A stretch of 64,000 nt of DNA from contig NC_087083.1 in NCBI RefSeq assembly GCF_026151205.1, forward strand, positions 9,669,460 through 9,733,459, given 5' to 3'. This document shows positions 27,195 to 38,745 of this stretch, piece after piece. This DNA is from Bolinopsis microptera (lineage: Eukaryota; Ctenophora; Tentaculata; Lobata; Bolinopsidae). The translations under genes were made by a program, and so were the position numbers. Under the pieces are notes generated by a model, which was not told the DNA's origin, did no database searches, and saw only the letters and a list, made by a program, of their open reading frames with translations. Each line of letters begins with the position of its first letter. Position 1 is the stretch's first letter.

Positions 27195-29576
27195 CACAAT
27201 GCTGGCAAGCATTACCGTCGCCCTTATATTCACAATACTATTTACCCCCTATACTATTATATCCCCTTTATTGTTTTCCAGGCATTAAGACTCATCGAAA
27301 GTAGTTCAGCAGGTATATTTAAGTTCAAAACATTCTAATTCAATGTTAAAGATGACAGGAATAAGAAATAGTTATATGGAGGTTTTTAAGAAATTTGCGC
27401 AAAATACGCGCCAGCATGTTATACGAAATTAGGTAAAAAACCCAAAATCGCCATATTCAGGTGCCTTAAAAACCGTGTTAAAATTGAGTTAGAGATCTGA
27501 AACTTTGCAGGGCGTCTAGACCTTGCCCAAATCGACTGTAAACAAAATTTCATGTTTCAGCAGTATCGGCAAGTGGGTTTTCTGGAACCCCTGTTTTACA
27601 ACAGATTGTCGTGAAGCATATATATCTATACTATAATTTAAACTTGACGAAATTTCCCCGGCAACGGGGACATAGAAGAAAAAACACCGAAAATCGACCT
27701 CAAAATGACCCTCTGGTGAAATCAAACCCAGCTCGCAAATGGAGTTGAAACCTCGCCATTTTTAGCAGGGTTGTAGAAAAAGGATAGGAATAGGCTATAG
27801 CATTCTTAGAATTTTGATTTAGGCTTTAGATTTTTTATAATTAACGTCGGAAGTGAGGTAAAATAACCGTTAGAATAATGTCGTTATTTTAGCAAAGGTT
27901 TACTGCGCTGTTGCGTAGCACGTGCGCGAGCAAGAACATCTTAACTACGCGCGTTGTTATGCTGTATGCTACGTCATAATTTCAAAACTAGCTCACATTT
28001 ACGCTCACGCTATGACTTATATTCATAACTTTGGTTGTGATTGGTATTTTTTGATGCGGTAAAAAGTATCGTTTTGGGAATCCGAATACTAACAACGCTG
28101 TCGCCATTGTTAGATAAATTCCATTATGTCTACAGTATAACAGAGCTATATGATGAAGAGAAATTAAAACATAACTGATTTTTAAAATTTCCTCGAACAA
28201 AGCTTTCGACTAGCGGGTTTCTAGTATAATATATATGATGTATAGACGCTTTGGCAGTCAATTGTAGCCTACATTTAAGTGTCCGTAGATCCAAAAGTAT
28301 AAACGATACAGTCATCTCAAACCACAGGTTTTAAAGATAACCGTTTAAACTTCAGTTTACATTCTATTGAAAAATAATTTAACGTCATCATCATCACTTG
28401 ATGACGTCATCAAATTAAGTGTTTTTAAAACTTGATTTTTGACAAAGTAAGAAATTTTCAAATCGATTTTACACCATTAAGGAGTAATTATATCCAAAAT
28501 CTGAGGACATTTTCACCTTAGATAATTGTTTAAGCATTCTGAAAATCTACCGGAAAAGTTTCTTACCTTGCTCCTTCATAAAAATATTTGCTATTGAAGT
28601 TAGTGCTTTTTTAAAGAATAATTTTATAAAAACACAAAAGTTGTGAATTAGTATTCTCTGGTGTTGGGCCATCCCTTGGGTTGTGGAGCTCAATTTTGCT
28701 TCTTAAAGGTGTAAATTGTGTTATAGGCTAGTTTTAAAGTTAAAAATCGAAAAGTTGCACACGTGGGGACACGCCCAAATTGATTTAAAATAGCTAAAAT
28801 CACTAAAAATTTTGATTTTCACGATTTTTATCAACTTTGGAGTCCCCTTGTGATCCAAGTTCTTTTTAAAATCTTCTGAAACTTTTCATGCTTATCAAAC
28901 TATATATTAAATACCACTATGCAAAAATTTACGGTGATTCAATATTGTATGCGCATGCAACGTCCGCTCAAAGATTGCACGTGCGAAAGGTGAGAATTTT
29001 GCTCATTCGTGATTTCGAATATATTCTGCTTTCCACGATATTTAAATGGCATTATATATGAATTTAATGCCAACTTGAATGAGTAAAAAGTGCCATATTC
29101 AGTCGGTTATCGACAGATATACCTACCTAAACACAAGGAAACGTTTTCAAAGGCAGAATTTCGAAATCGTTGAAATTACCTCCTTATTAATGAAGTTTCG
29201 ACTGTGTAAATTATCCTGACATTATAATCAAAAAGAGATGATATTTGACCAAAACCCATAATCATGGGTAGAGTGTACCGCTGCCAGTGTCTCTCTTTTC
29301 CAAACAAAAGGAAATGATATTAATTTGAGGAACCGTCCGCTAATGCAAATTGAAACCGAGAATGAAATCGGTCGCTCGCTTTTCCGATCCCATTTAATAA
29401 GCTTTATTACAATTCGTAAGCCGTGAATGAATGGGAAAAGCGAGCGACCGATTTCATTCTCGGTTTCAATTTGCATTAGCGGACGGTTCCTCAAATTAAT
29501 ATCATTTCCTTTTGTTTGGAAAAGAGAGACACTGGCAGCGGTACACTCTACCCATGATTATGGGTTTTGGTCAAAT
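27195..29576 (-). mobile_element. dispersed ~1.8 kb repeat, copy C (inverted)
   Basis: Full reverse-complement copy of the family at 2551-4333: right end at 27195 (AATGCTGGCAAGCATTACCG), body, and foldback arms at about 29249-29390 and 29430-29574. It is interrupted at about 27633-28225 by about 590 bp not present in copies A or B. It carries the same TGATGACGTCATCA palindrome near 28400. Small ORFs along it (27516-27725, 28130-28315, 29228-29494, 29427-29645) mirror ones in the other copies and reflect the repeat only. Confidence 0.85.
27633..28225. mobile_element. ~590-bp insertion inside copy C
   Basis: Copies A and B are continuous through the ACGACAATCTGT ... TATATA ... AGCGTCTA region. 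Copy C has extra sequence there, beginning near AATTTAAACTTGACGAAATT and ending near GACTAGCGGGTTTCTAG, between TATA-rich flanks. No ORF of note and no clear terminal repeats; exact ends are uncertain by about 10 bp because the target is a TA-rich microsatellite. Confidence 0.6.
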
Positions 29577-29984
29577 TTGTATTCAGAAATGTTCATATTT
29601 GAAAATGGGACAGGATTTGGAAAATACAAATTTTCGTTAAGTTGACCTTTTTGCTGTGTGCTGTGTGCTTCCTCGCAATGGAGCAAATAATTTTCAGGCA
29701 TACAGTATTATATGTGAACTAAGTCTTAAAAAACATATTTTCAATAATTTTTTTGATTTTCGCCCGGGCGGTAATACTATCCCTCCGGCACTTTTCGTTT
29801 AGTACGGGTTTGGGGAATTTTCATTGGTATCAATGCTCAGTATTGCGGTCGGATGATGATTAATCACTTTACACTCGACTATCTAGTGATTTGTTTAAAC
29901 TTTCTCTATATGGCCCTGATTGACCATCCAAAAACCCTAACACTCTACTATGATCCCAACCCAATCCCTAATAATATAACTGAA

Positions 29985-30080
29985 GCATATGCAGAACGCG
30001 TTATCATCAATCGAATTAGTGAAATTTATAATCCGCGGTTTTTTGTGCAATCATGAACTCGAACAATCTGCATAAAGTTT
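29985..30080 (-). repeat. dispersed repeat shared with 5508-5590
   Basis: Reverse complement of the 5508-5590 sequence (here GTTATCATCAATCGAATTAG and CTCGAACAATCTGCATAAAG). The frame at 29853-30056 reads through it and is not accepted as a gene. Confidence 0.6.
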
Positions 30081-30502
30081 AGCGAAACTTTTTTAAAGGC
30101 TATGATATGATTTTTCAACTTTTTTATTAAATGCTTTTCAATTTCTGAAACAAAAAGGAAAACAATGCGTATGTTAGATTATATTACATAATCCATTTCA
30201 TATATCACAATGTATAGGTATTCACAAATATTATTTAAACACTATATTGGAATCTAAATATTAGATTTGGCAAAATAATGCTTTATTTTAAAATTAAGAC
30301 CCGGCTCATAAGCTGAGACTTCATATGACTATACAATAATACAAAATAACAATTGACAATCATAAATATCTATCTCAACCACAAGGTTTGGAATCCTTAA
30401 ACCGTGAAAAATGATCAATTAATTAACAAATTAATTAATTGATTAACTAATCAATGTTTAAGTTATGCTAGTTACGAGTCCAATGTAAATCAACACTAGT
30501 TT
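30081..30502. other. 3' flank of glutamine synthetase
   Basis: No ORF. On the minus strand an AATAAA (plus-strand TTTATT at 30282-30287) lies about 216 bp beyond the glutamine synthetase stop and is the likely polyadenylation signal. A palindromic AT tract (TTAATTAACAAATTAATTAA) sits at 30418-30440. Confidence 0.5.
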
Positions 30503-33500
30503 TTAATCTTCGTCAATTGCAATGGTCTTGATGATTCTGTTGCAGACCACGTAGGGATCCATGTTACTGGATGGACGACGATCCTGGGGATTTAATTATT
30601 TGATTAATTAATTAATTAATTATTTTTTATTAGATCAGGGAACCAAAGAACAGTGATAAAGAAAATGAAATGTTTCTACTGACCACAGTGAACCTGCACT
30701 AGATTATACAAATCAATATATTCTGTTTTTATAATACACAAACAGTTTCAACAAGGAAGTAGGATATATAGAAGTGAATGACAATATATAGCTCAGTTAT
30801 AACCGGATATCTGCAACGAAAGGGACCCCATTAGACGTCAGCCCAGTAAATGAACATAGCCTCCTTACCAGAAACAAAAGGAAATCGCGGCATGTACGGA
30901 ATCGCGATTTTTCCCATTATTTGCGACAAATTTTATGTATAGTTTAATCAGTAGTCAATGACTAGACAGGCCAAAATACTCGCGAAATCCTTTAAGATTT
31001 CCTTGTAGAGTGGCCTCAGTGGCTGCCCCACAAAGTACAAACAAACAAACAAACTTAAAAGTGAGAGACATACCTCAAGGTAACCGTAACCGTCCTTCTC
31101 AACAGATCTTGGGATCCTGATACTGGCTCCCCTGTGGGCTACACCGTAGCTGAACTCGTTAATACTGAAGAAATGTGTGTAAATGTAAGTGAAATATGTA
31201 AAATATGCAAAATATAAAAATTATGTGAATCATGGTGACAGAATCAGAATATTTGAGTTTGATAAGTCAAAAACGTCACCAAAATTAAAACAAATTATGT
31301 AAAAAGTATCACATAATATTATAACACTTAATTGTGCTCGATCCTTAATATTTGATAGCTTCCATGCTTTTTATTCAGCTATAAATCCCGTTTATAACAT
31401 CAGAAAATAAGCACGTTATTAATTATAATTAGCTAACTAATTGATAATAGTTAAACAACACGTGTATTTACGTCTTCAGTTTACAAATCAGTGAAACACA
31501 AACATACTATGCGGGAGACTACAGACCCCCTCAAAGTCCTTTTCAACGTTACTGCCAGGTTACATAGCACTCAATAAATGTATTTAATTGTAGTTGTGAA
31601 AATAGTTTTAATACCTTGCTGTTTCGTGAGCACCAGTCAGCCGTCTAGCGTTGTCCTTTCCTCCTGACGGATCATAAGCTTCAATATGCTCCTTATGTTT
31701 AGCCTCCATCTTCTCTATAGCTACCATGATGTGTTCCATTCCTCCTTCTTCTCGCATTGGTTTGGTGCTGAGACAAGAGATTTAACAGAATTGTAAACAA
31801 AATTAACAGAATTGTACAACATACAAAGGTTACTCTAATCTTCTAACTTTCTAATGACGAGAGAGCCCTCTCCAGTCCCCCCTTCAGTAGCATACGACTG
31901 AATTGTTGTATTACTTATACGAGTTCGTTAGTGTTCTCCTTGGTCATTTCATGTTCTCCTTGGTCATTTCATGTTTAATTCCTGTTTAGTTTAGTTTAAT
32001 TCCTATTTAATTCCTGTTTAATACGACTGCCGTACTTGTGTAACAGGCACATGAGTAGGTGATTATTTGATTGATTAATTAGTTTCAAAAAATTAACAGT
32101 CCCTACCTGACATTGGTATGGCAACCAGCGCCATTCCAATCTCCATCAATTGGCTTAGGATCTAAGCTGACACAAACATTAAACTCCTCTGCTACACGAT
32201 GAAGAATGTACCGTGATACCCAAAGGTGGTCACCCATGTCTACTCCAGAGCAGGGTCCCACTTGGTATTCCCACTGTGGTGGGAAGGTGTGTTAGAGTGG
32301 TGGGAAGGTGTGTTAGAGTGTTGGGAAGGTGTGTTAGAGTGTTGGGAAGGTGTGTTAGAGTGTTGGGAAGGTGTGTTAGAGTGGTGGGAAGGTGTGTTAG
32401 AGTGTTGGGAAGGTGTGTTAGAGTGTTGGGAAGGTGTGTTAGAGTGTTGGGAAGGTGTGTTAGAGTGTTGGGAAGGTGTGTTAGAGTGGTGGGAAGGTGT
32501 GTTAAAGTGTTGGGAAGGTGTGTTAGAGTGGTGGGAAGGTGTGTTAGAGTGGTGGGAAGGTGTGTTAGAGTGTTGGGAAGGTGTGTTAGAGTGGTGGGAA
32601 GGTGTGTTAGAGTGGTGGGAAGGTGTGTTAGAGTGTTGGGAAGGTGTGTTAGAGTGGTGGGAAGGTGTGTTAGAGTGGTGTGTTAGAGTGTTATGAGTGT
32701 TAGGATTTATTAGGATTTTTTAGATTCGATTTATAAAATATCTTCAGTTCCGAATTTTCAACGTTCATGTCTTTCAGAATAAATAATTTCGAAACGGCCG
32801 TGATGATTTACGAAAGTTTATGTACATACTTCAGTATTACATTTTTGATAATGACATTTATACTTTATAGTCAAAAAAGTATGGTGATGAAGATACCAAA
32901 TTTGGTAAGTTCCGAGTTTTAATTTTGAAAGTAGCTCTTAAAGTGGGCCCGTGAGTTACTTAGTGAGTTACTAAAGTTCTTATGTTATGACGTAGTGGTC
33001 ATGAATAAGCACGTGGTTAGACCACGTGGTTTTGATCAGGTGGTTTCGATCAGGTGGTTTTGATCAGGTGGTTTTGATCAGGTGGTTTTGATCAGGTGGT
33101 TTTGATCAGGTGGTTTTGATCAGGTGGTTTTGATCAGGTGGTTTTGATCAGGTGGTTTTGATCAGGTGGTTTTGACCAGGTGGTTTTGATCAGGTGGTTT
33201 TGATCAGGTGGTTTTGATCAGGTGGTTTTGATCACGTGGTTTTGATCACGTGGTTTTGATCAGGTGGTTTTGATCACGTGGTTATGATCACGTGGTTTTG
33301 ATCACGTGCTTTTGATCACGTGCTTTTGATCACGTGCTTTTGATCACGTGCTTTTGATCACGTGGTTTATATGAGTTGAACCTGAGAGGGCATAACTTCC
33401 GCATTGGAACCTCCGATCATGACACCAGCGTAGAGGCAAGCTCTGTAATGAGCCTCCACCACTTTCCTCCCCTTGATTCTGTCAGCTCCGATACCGCAAT

Positions 33501-34861
33501 AGTAAGGTCCCTGAGGGCCAGGGAACCCGTATCGGGGCCAGCAGTATACTTCTTTGTTGTGGGCGTCAAACAGGGTGTATTCCTGGAAAAAAACAGGTTG
33601 TACGTTTATCATAAACACTCGAAAAAGAAGTTCCAAGCATTGAATTGATTGAATATTGTGTCACATTTACTAAAGAAGAAGTTTAAAAACAAATCAGTTT
33701 CAAAAACTAGTTTTAAAATCATCAGCTGTCCAAACCTGCTCAATACCGAACCATGGTTCAAGCTCAGCAGCTTTCTCCATATTTTCAATACACTCGTGTC
33801 TTGGGTTAGTGGGATGAGGCTCATCATCAGGCCCGTAAGTTTCACATAAAACAAGGATGTTGTCTCCTCCTCGGAACGGATCTCTGGAGCAAGTAATAAT
33901 TCAACTTTTTAGATTGACTATTCACATGTTGATCTCTAGTAAAATAGTAAATTAGGTAATATTTGTCAAAACGAGAGGTATGGAATATAATTATATAAGC
34001 AAAATGAAATCCTTTGCAGGCTGAAAAGTATAAGCATTTTTTTACATTGGTGAGCAAAAATGTTTATTTCGTACTTGAAGATAAGGTAAAGTATAAGGTG
34101 TTTTTGTAGACGACAAGAAAAGTGGAAGTTAGATAGTTCTATTGAAATTTATACTTAACAAATAATTCGAAGTATAACATTCATCTTCAATAAAATCATA
34201 TTCTACTGACTTGAAGATAGCGACTGGTTTAAGGAGAACGTCACTGTTTTTACCAAGACTCTGGTTTGTACTACTACCGTCAAAGTTCCACCATGGCAGA
34301 TCATCGGGAGAATCTGGCACACTGTCCAGCGTCCTTGTCTTTCCTCTAATAGAGTAATCAAGATATGTCAAATACTGTGTGGACTAAACAAATTTTCCAA
34401 ATCTAAGCGATGCGATCAGCCTTAAAAATTATTTCAATAACTGTGATCAGCTTTTAAAATGAGTTCAATAACTGTGATCATCTTAAAAATTGGTTCAATA
34501 AAGCTGTGATCATCCTTAAAAATTGGTTCAATAAAGCTGTGATCATCCTTAAAAATTGGTTCAATAAAGCTGTGATCATCCTTAAAAATTGGTTCAATAA
34601 AGCTGTGATCATCCTTAAAAATTGGTTCAATAACTGTGATCATCCTTAAAAATTGGTTCAATAACTGTGATCATCCTTAAAAATTGGTTCAATAACTGTG
34701 ATCATCCTTAAAAATTGGTTCAATAACTGTTGCAGTTACCTCAAGTTTTCTCCGGAGCCGTCAACCCACATGTAGTAGGCTTGTATCTTATCTCCTTGAT
34801 CTAACTTCATAAAGGGGTTGGATCTCCCGTTTAATCCGTCCATGACAACTGCACCACTCAT
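30503..34861 (-). CDS. GLUL: glutamine synthetase, complete eight-exon gene (copy A)
   Basis: Eukaryotic type II glutamine synthetase (glutamate + NH3 + ATP to glutamine), normally a cytosolic decamer. Exons in transcript order: 34740-34861 (ATG 34859-34861), 34211-34345, 33736-33883, 33382-33582, 32107-32273, 31615-31767, 31074-31164 and 30503-30583 (TAA 30503-30505). All junctions are GT..AG with continuous phase; the product is 365 residues, usual for the family (about 370). Landmarks: [25 protein letters not shown] (DGSS signature), [49 protein letters not shown] (ATP/metal loop), [21 protein letters not shown] and [11 protein letters not shown]. Exon 4 has a weak donor (CAG|GTTCAA), whereas the duplicate in copy B has CAG|GTAAGA. 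Introns 1 and 4 hold minisatellites. Exons 5-8 exist only once in the window. Confidence 0.93.
32275..32695. repeat. 18-bp minisatellite at the GS exon 5 acceptor
   Basis: About 23 copies of GTGGGAAGGTGTGTTAGA (GTG/TTG variants). On the minus strand the array ends exactly at the splice acceptor of exon 5 (CTTCCCACCACAG before 32273), so the last unit supplies the pyrimidine tract. Because the unit is a multiple of three, long ORFs of a six-residue repeat appear on the plus strand; these are not genes. Confidence 0.95.
33010..33364. repeat. 14-bp minisatellite with CACGTG variants
   Basis: About 24 units of GGTTTTGATCAGGT-type sequence in intron 4 of glutamine synthetase, starting 18 bp beyond the exon 4 donor. 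In the half nearest exon 4 the unit has mutated from GATCAGGTG to GATCACGTG. This gives nine perfect CACGTG E-boxes at mostly 14-bp spacing (33233 to 33364). Two more CACGTG lie at 33010 and 33023. Confidence 0.93.
34411..34735. repeat. 31-33-bp minisatellite in GS intron 1
   Basis: About ten units of TGTGATCATCCTTAAAAATT plus GGTTCAATAA(AG)C, ending just before the exon 1 donor at 34739. The array fills most of intron 1 of copy A; copy B intron 1 (38346-38522) lacks it, so it expanded after the duplication. The 75-codon ORF here is a repeat artefact. Confidence 0.92.
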
Positions 34862-34892
34862 AGCTGTTCCTTTAATTACGGAGCTTTAAATT

Positions 34893-34980
34893 AATAGGAC
34901 GCGATGTAACAGAGTCGATATATTTTAATGTTGCCATGGGTTAGCAAGTCCTTATTCATTCAAGCCCGATATAGTTTGAC
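34893..34980 (+). repeat. dispersed short repeat (copy 3 of 3)
   Basis: Same family as 1177-1262: GCGATGTAACAGAGTCGATA followed by TATTTTAATGTTGCCATGGG. It lies about 35 bp upstream of the copy A glutamine synthetase start codon, so it falls within any copy A promoter. Confidence 0.7.
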
Positions 34981-35264
34981 TGCCCCTAAATATCTCATAG
35001 TAGAAAGTTTAGATAGGAAGAGTAATAGCAACTGAACTTTAAACGAGCGCACTTTGCGGCATGCTGGATATCTTGGACTTGGTGGTGCAGAACTGAATCG
35101 CAGATGTATGTTTTTAAATGGCAATAGTGACTCTACTGTATGAGAGTTGACATCTAAAAAAGAAAGGTGCTGATCTCTATAATTATATTAGTAACGCAAG
35201 CACATTATTTATTAATTGTAATGCAAAGTGTTCACAATGTAATCATTTGACGTTTTTGACTGAT

Positions 35265-35552
35265 ACGACGAGCGGTAATCAAAGCTCGCTCGAAACTCAA
35301 GCACAGTAAAATGTCCTAAATCTTTGCCTTCGAGTAGCTATGTTTTCTTTGAATGCTTGCCGGTTAACAAAATAATTGGTCAGCGAAGGGAACTTCGGTG
35401 AATGATATGACAAGCAATTATCCCTCCACTGACCAATTATTTTGTTAACCGGCAAGCATTCAAAGAAAACATTGCTACTTGTCACTTGAAGGCAAAGATT
35501 TAGGACATTTTAGTGTGCTTAAGTTTGGAGCGAGCTTTGATTACCGGACGCA
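35265..35552. mobile_element. foldback (MITE-like) element between the two GS gene parts
   Basis: Inverted arms of about 110 bp: 35270-35380 and 35435-35548. Outer ends CGGTAATCAAAGCTCGCTC and its complement, inner portion ACCAATTATTTTGTTAACCG. The loop of about 55 bp is unique. No coding content. No certain target duplication (flanks GACGAG and GACGCA are only partly alike). Confidence 0.75.
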
Positions 35553-37336
35553 CTAAATTACAACTCGCTAAGCACGTTGTTTGAAGACTCATCTAGTCAT
35601 CTACTCCGCACAGTGCTTGACATCAAGAATAAGAGATAGTGGAGAGTGTTATTTATCTAACATTCCAGATCACCGAGGTGGATGCTTGTGGTTTGTAAGC
35701 GGTTACATTAATTGTGGCTATGGGAAAAATAATTTATCGATTCGATTCGATAATGAGAACAGACGCAGTCAAGTTTAAGATATTTGAGAACTGAGGCGGA
35801 AAATATCTGCTTTTAAATAGCCGTAGTGGATACCACAGTAACGATAGAAAAGAATAGACTTCTTTTTCCAGAATTATCAAATAATTAAAATATTAAGTTA
35901 TTAAATGTGGAACATTCAGTTGTCTACGATTTTAACTATATCGGCTCTGGAGTCATGCATAAATTTATACAGGATAATACAATTACTTGCTGATCTGCAG
36001 CTCAATAACCAGTAGTTAAATAACTGCGGTTAATATATCTTATATAACGAATGACAGTAACAAGCAGATTTTACTCTGCTCAAGAGGAGAATTACCACGG
36101 GAGGAATCATGGTCTTCATATTTGTCCATGCTTGTTCTTAGGATTAAAAATTAACATTTGTTAATTTATGATGAAATCAGTGCTGAATATTTAAAAGGGC
36201 ATTTGATTGTTGACATAAATAATAAGCGGGTTGCAAATGCTTTGTGGCATTTTTTTCTTCATAAAAGGGACCGGTAGTTCGGGTCTGTACGAATTAACAG
36301 GACCAAAAAGAGGCTGGAAATGGTAATTTGAAACTTGAACGCGATTTTAATTTTTAAATACCTGCAATTATAGTACCTAAGAATATTAAACTGTTAAGAT
36401 ACAAAATATTCTTTATACCTAAAATAAGAGACCTATAAAGAAAGCAACAAAAAGTGGTAAAATCAAAGCTTATAAGCATTTCATCCAGGAACAATTTACC
36501 ATAAAACTCACCGGATTCTTCGAGGGAGTCCTCAAGTCAGACTAGATCGAATTTAAGAAGATCTAGAAGAATCATGGAAGTTCGAGAAGAATCCAGGAAC
36601 CGTTAGAATCTGCTAATGATATGACATATATTTGATCACAAGACCTTATATTAGCCATTATAGTTCGGCTGCATATTGTATATCGTGATTGCTTTTAAAA
36701 ACATCGGAGAAGCGTCTCGACGGAGCTCGCGATGGCCAACTCCAACAATTAATCAATTTGAGATTACTTAGAACCAGTGATGATTTCTCGGAAAATCATG
36801 AAATGAGTTGACAGACGATATCTGGCATGTACGTGTACGTGGTTAAACGAGAAGGTGTGTTTAAATGAGAAGGTGTGCTTATCATGTTGGTCAGCGAGCG
36901 TGGTTATTCGTGACCTTAAGTGGGTAAACTCAATGATCGGTGGTCAGTATCGTTGTATCATGATCAACGGTTTTTGTTGTGGATTGTTGGAAAGAACAAA
37001 ATTTATGCAGTGAACTTTTATGCATTATTGGAAAAATTACTCATTCTGAAAGACACATCTGGAATTGTAAAATTGGGAGACATTTAAATTTTCATTTCGC
37101 ATGACTGAATTTTCAATTTTTTCGTTGATAATTGTCCTTTGAAATTTAACCCAACACAATATAAGTGGTATTTAAAATTTAATATTTTCGGAACTGAAGA
37201 TATCTGTATGTTTATATCAATACACTGATTTAAATAGAGGTATTGTAAATGGTATAGAATTAACAAGATTACGTTTTCAATATAATTCATCATGGATTAT
37301 AAGCTGTAATCAAAATAAAATAAGAACGATTCTTAC
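35553..37336. other. gene-free stretch between GS copies
   Basis: Searched on the minus strand for equivalents of glutamine synthetase exons 5-8 ([25 protein letters not shown] motifs): none seen. Small frames at 35581-35778 and 37084-37293 have no recognised domain. Confidence 0.6.
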
Positions 37337-38641
37337 CTGAGAGGGCATAACTTCCGCATTGGAACCTCCAATCATGATACCAGCGTAGAGACAAGCTCTG
37401 TAATGAGCCTCCACCACTTTCCTCCCCTTGATTCTGTCAGCTCCGATACCGCAATAGTAAGGGCCTTGAGGGCCTGGGAACCCGTGACGTGGCCAGCAAT
37501 ATACTTCTTTGTTGTGAGAGTCAAACAGGGTGTATTCCTGAAGGAAGCGTGATGAGAGTGAGAGGATTATGATTTTAAATTTATGTAGAGACCGATTTAA
37601 AAATACATTTTGATAGATGAATATTGTATATTGATCATCGGTAAACGTACATAAGGCAAGAAATCAGACTTTTGGTAGTGCAAATTGCCCTGAACTCCTT
37701 AGGAAACGGATCAAGAGCAGTAAAATATCTTATCATAGCCCAACTGTTAGATGTTGGCAGAAATCATTGAATAATATACAAGGAAAATAGTTTTACTTTA
37801 GTAAGCAGAGGCTTGTGATTGTCATTACCTGTTCAATACCAAACCAAGGTTCAAGCTCTGCAGCCTTCTCCATATTTTCAATACACTCGTGTCGTGGGTT
37901 AGTCGGGTGAGGGGTCTCGTCGGGTCCGTATGTCTCACACATAACGATTATATTGTCACCTCCTCGGAACGGATCCCTGAGGCAAATATTAATTTACAAA
38001 TTAATAATGAATTAATTATTAATATATCTTATTTTCTGCTCCTTCATCTTTTCTGCTTCCCGTGTAGAAAAGTTTAAGTATAAGGTGTTTTTCTAGCCGA
38101 CAAGTGGAAGTTAGATAGTTCTATTGAAGTTTATACTTACTTAACTCCAAATAAATTATTGAAATTCAAAGTATAACATTCATCTTCGATAAGAATCATA
38201 ATCAACTGACTTGAAGATAGCGACTGGTTTAAGAAGAACGTCACTGTTTTCGCCAGTACTCTGTTTTGTACTACTACCGTCAAAGTTCCACCACGGTAGG
38301 TCATCAGGAGAGTCTGGGACACTGTCCAGCGTCCTTGTCTTTCCCCTGGTACAAGTGCATTAAGATTAAGTTATGTAAAATATAAACTATTTATCAGCCA
38401 TCAATTTGACAAATTAAAAACAATAGTTTTCAATTTAAAACAAAGTTACGATCGCTCAATGATTTGCCAAAATCTCCACCAAACAGGATCTCGTGTAAAC
38501 TCTAAGAGCTATTTTCGGTTACCTGACATTCTCTCCGGAGCCATCAACCCAGATGTAGTAAGCTTGTATCTTATCCCCCTGAGGAAGCTTCATGAAGGGG
38601 TTACTCCTTCCGTTTAGTCCGTCGGTGATTGTTGAAGTCAT
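37337..38641 (-). CDS. glutamine synthetase exons 1-4, tandem duplicate (copy B)
   Basis: Four exons homologous to exons 1-4 of copy A: 38523-38641 (ATG 38639-38641), 38211-38345, 37829-37976 and 37337-37537. All are open, with good GT..AG sites and the same phases. Landmarks: [63 protein letters not shown] and [10 protein letters not shown]. Exon 4 ends in phase 0 with a strong donor (CAG|GTAAGA), but no exon 5-8 follows before copy A begins at 34861. The halves could be spliced to exons 5-8 of copy A, skipping its exons 1-4, to give a second full enzyme, or this could be a partial duplicate with no product. Differences from copy A are few and mostly conservative (MSGAVV versus MTSTIT at the N-terminus, YGF versus HGF), suggesting selection or recent duplication. 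Confidence 0.85.
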
Positions 38642-38682
38642 TCTTCTGCAAAGTCTGGGATAATTAGGTTATTTACTTTAGG

Positions 38683-38745
38683 TTACAGGGATCGCTTCTG
38701 GACAACAATAACATCTATTAAGTACGTCCTCCAATACAGTAGAAA
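38683..38745 (-). repeat. tiny LINE 3'-end remnant
   Basis: GGGATCGCTTCTGGACAACA and AAGTACGTCCTCC match the 3' portion of the LINE fragment at 18726-18770, with a few substitutions. It lies about 40 bp upstream of the copy B glutamine synthetase start. Confidence 0.6.

Noticed and set aside
29228-29645. Mirror-image ORFs on both strands
   Set aside because: They are the two inverted arms of copy C of the dispersed repeat read in opposite directions.
32213-32696. 156-157-codon ORFs with a six-residue repeat
   Set aside because: Two overlapping frames over an 18-bp minisatellite in a glutamine synthetase intron; no independent evidence for coding.
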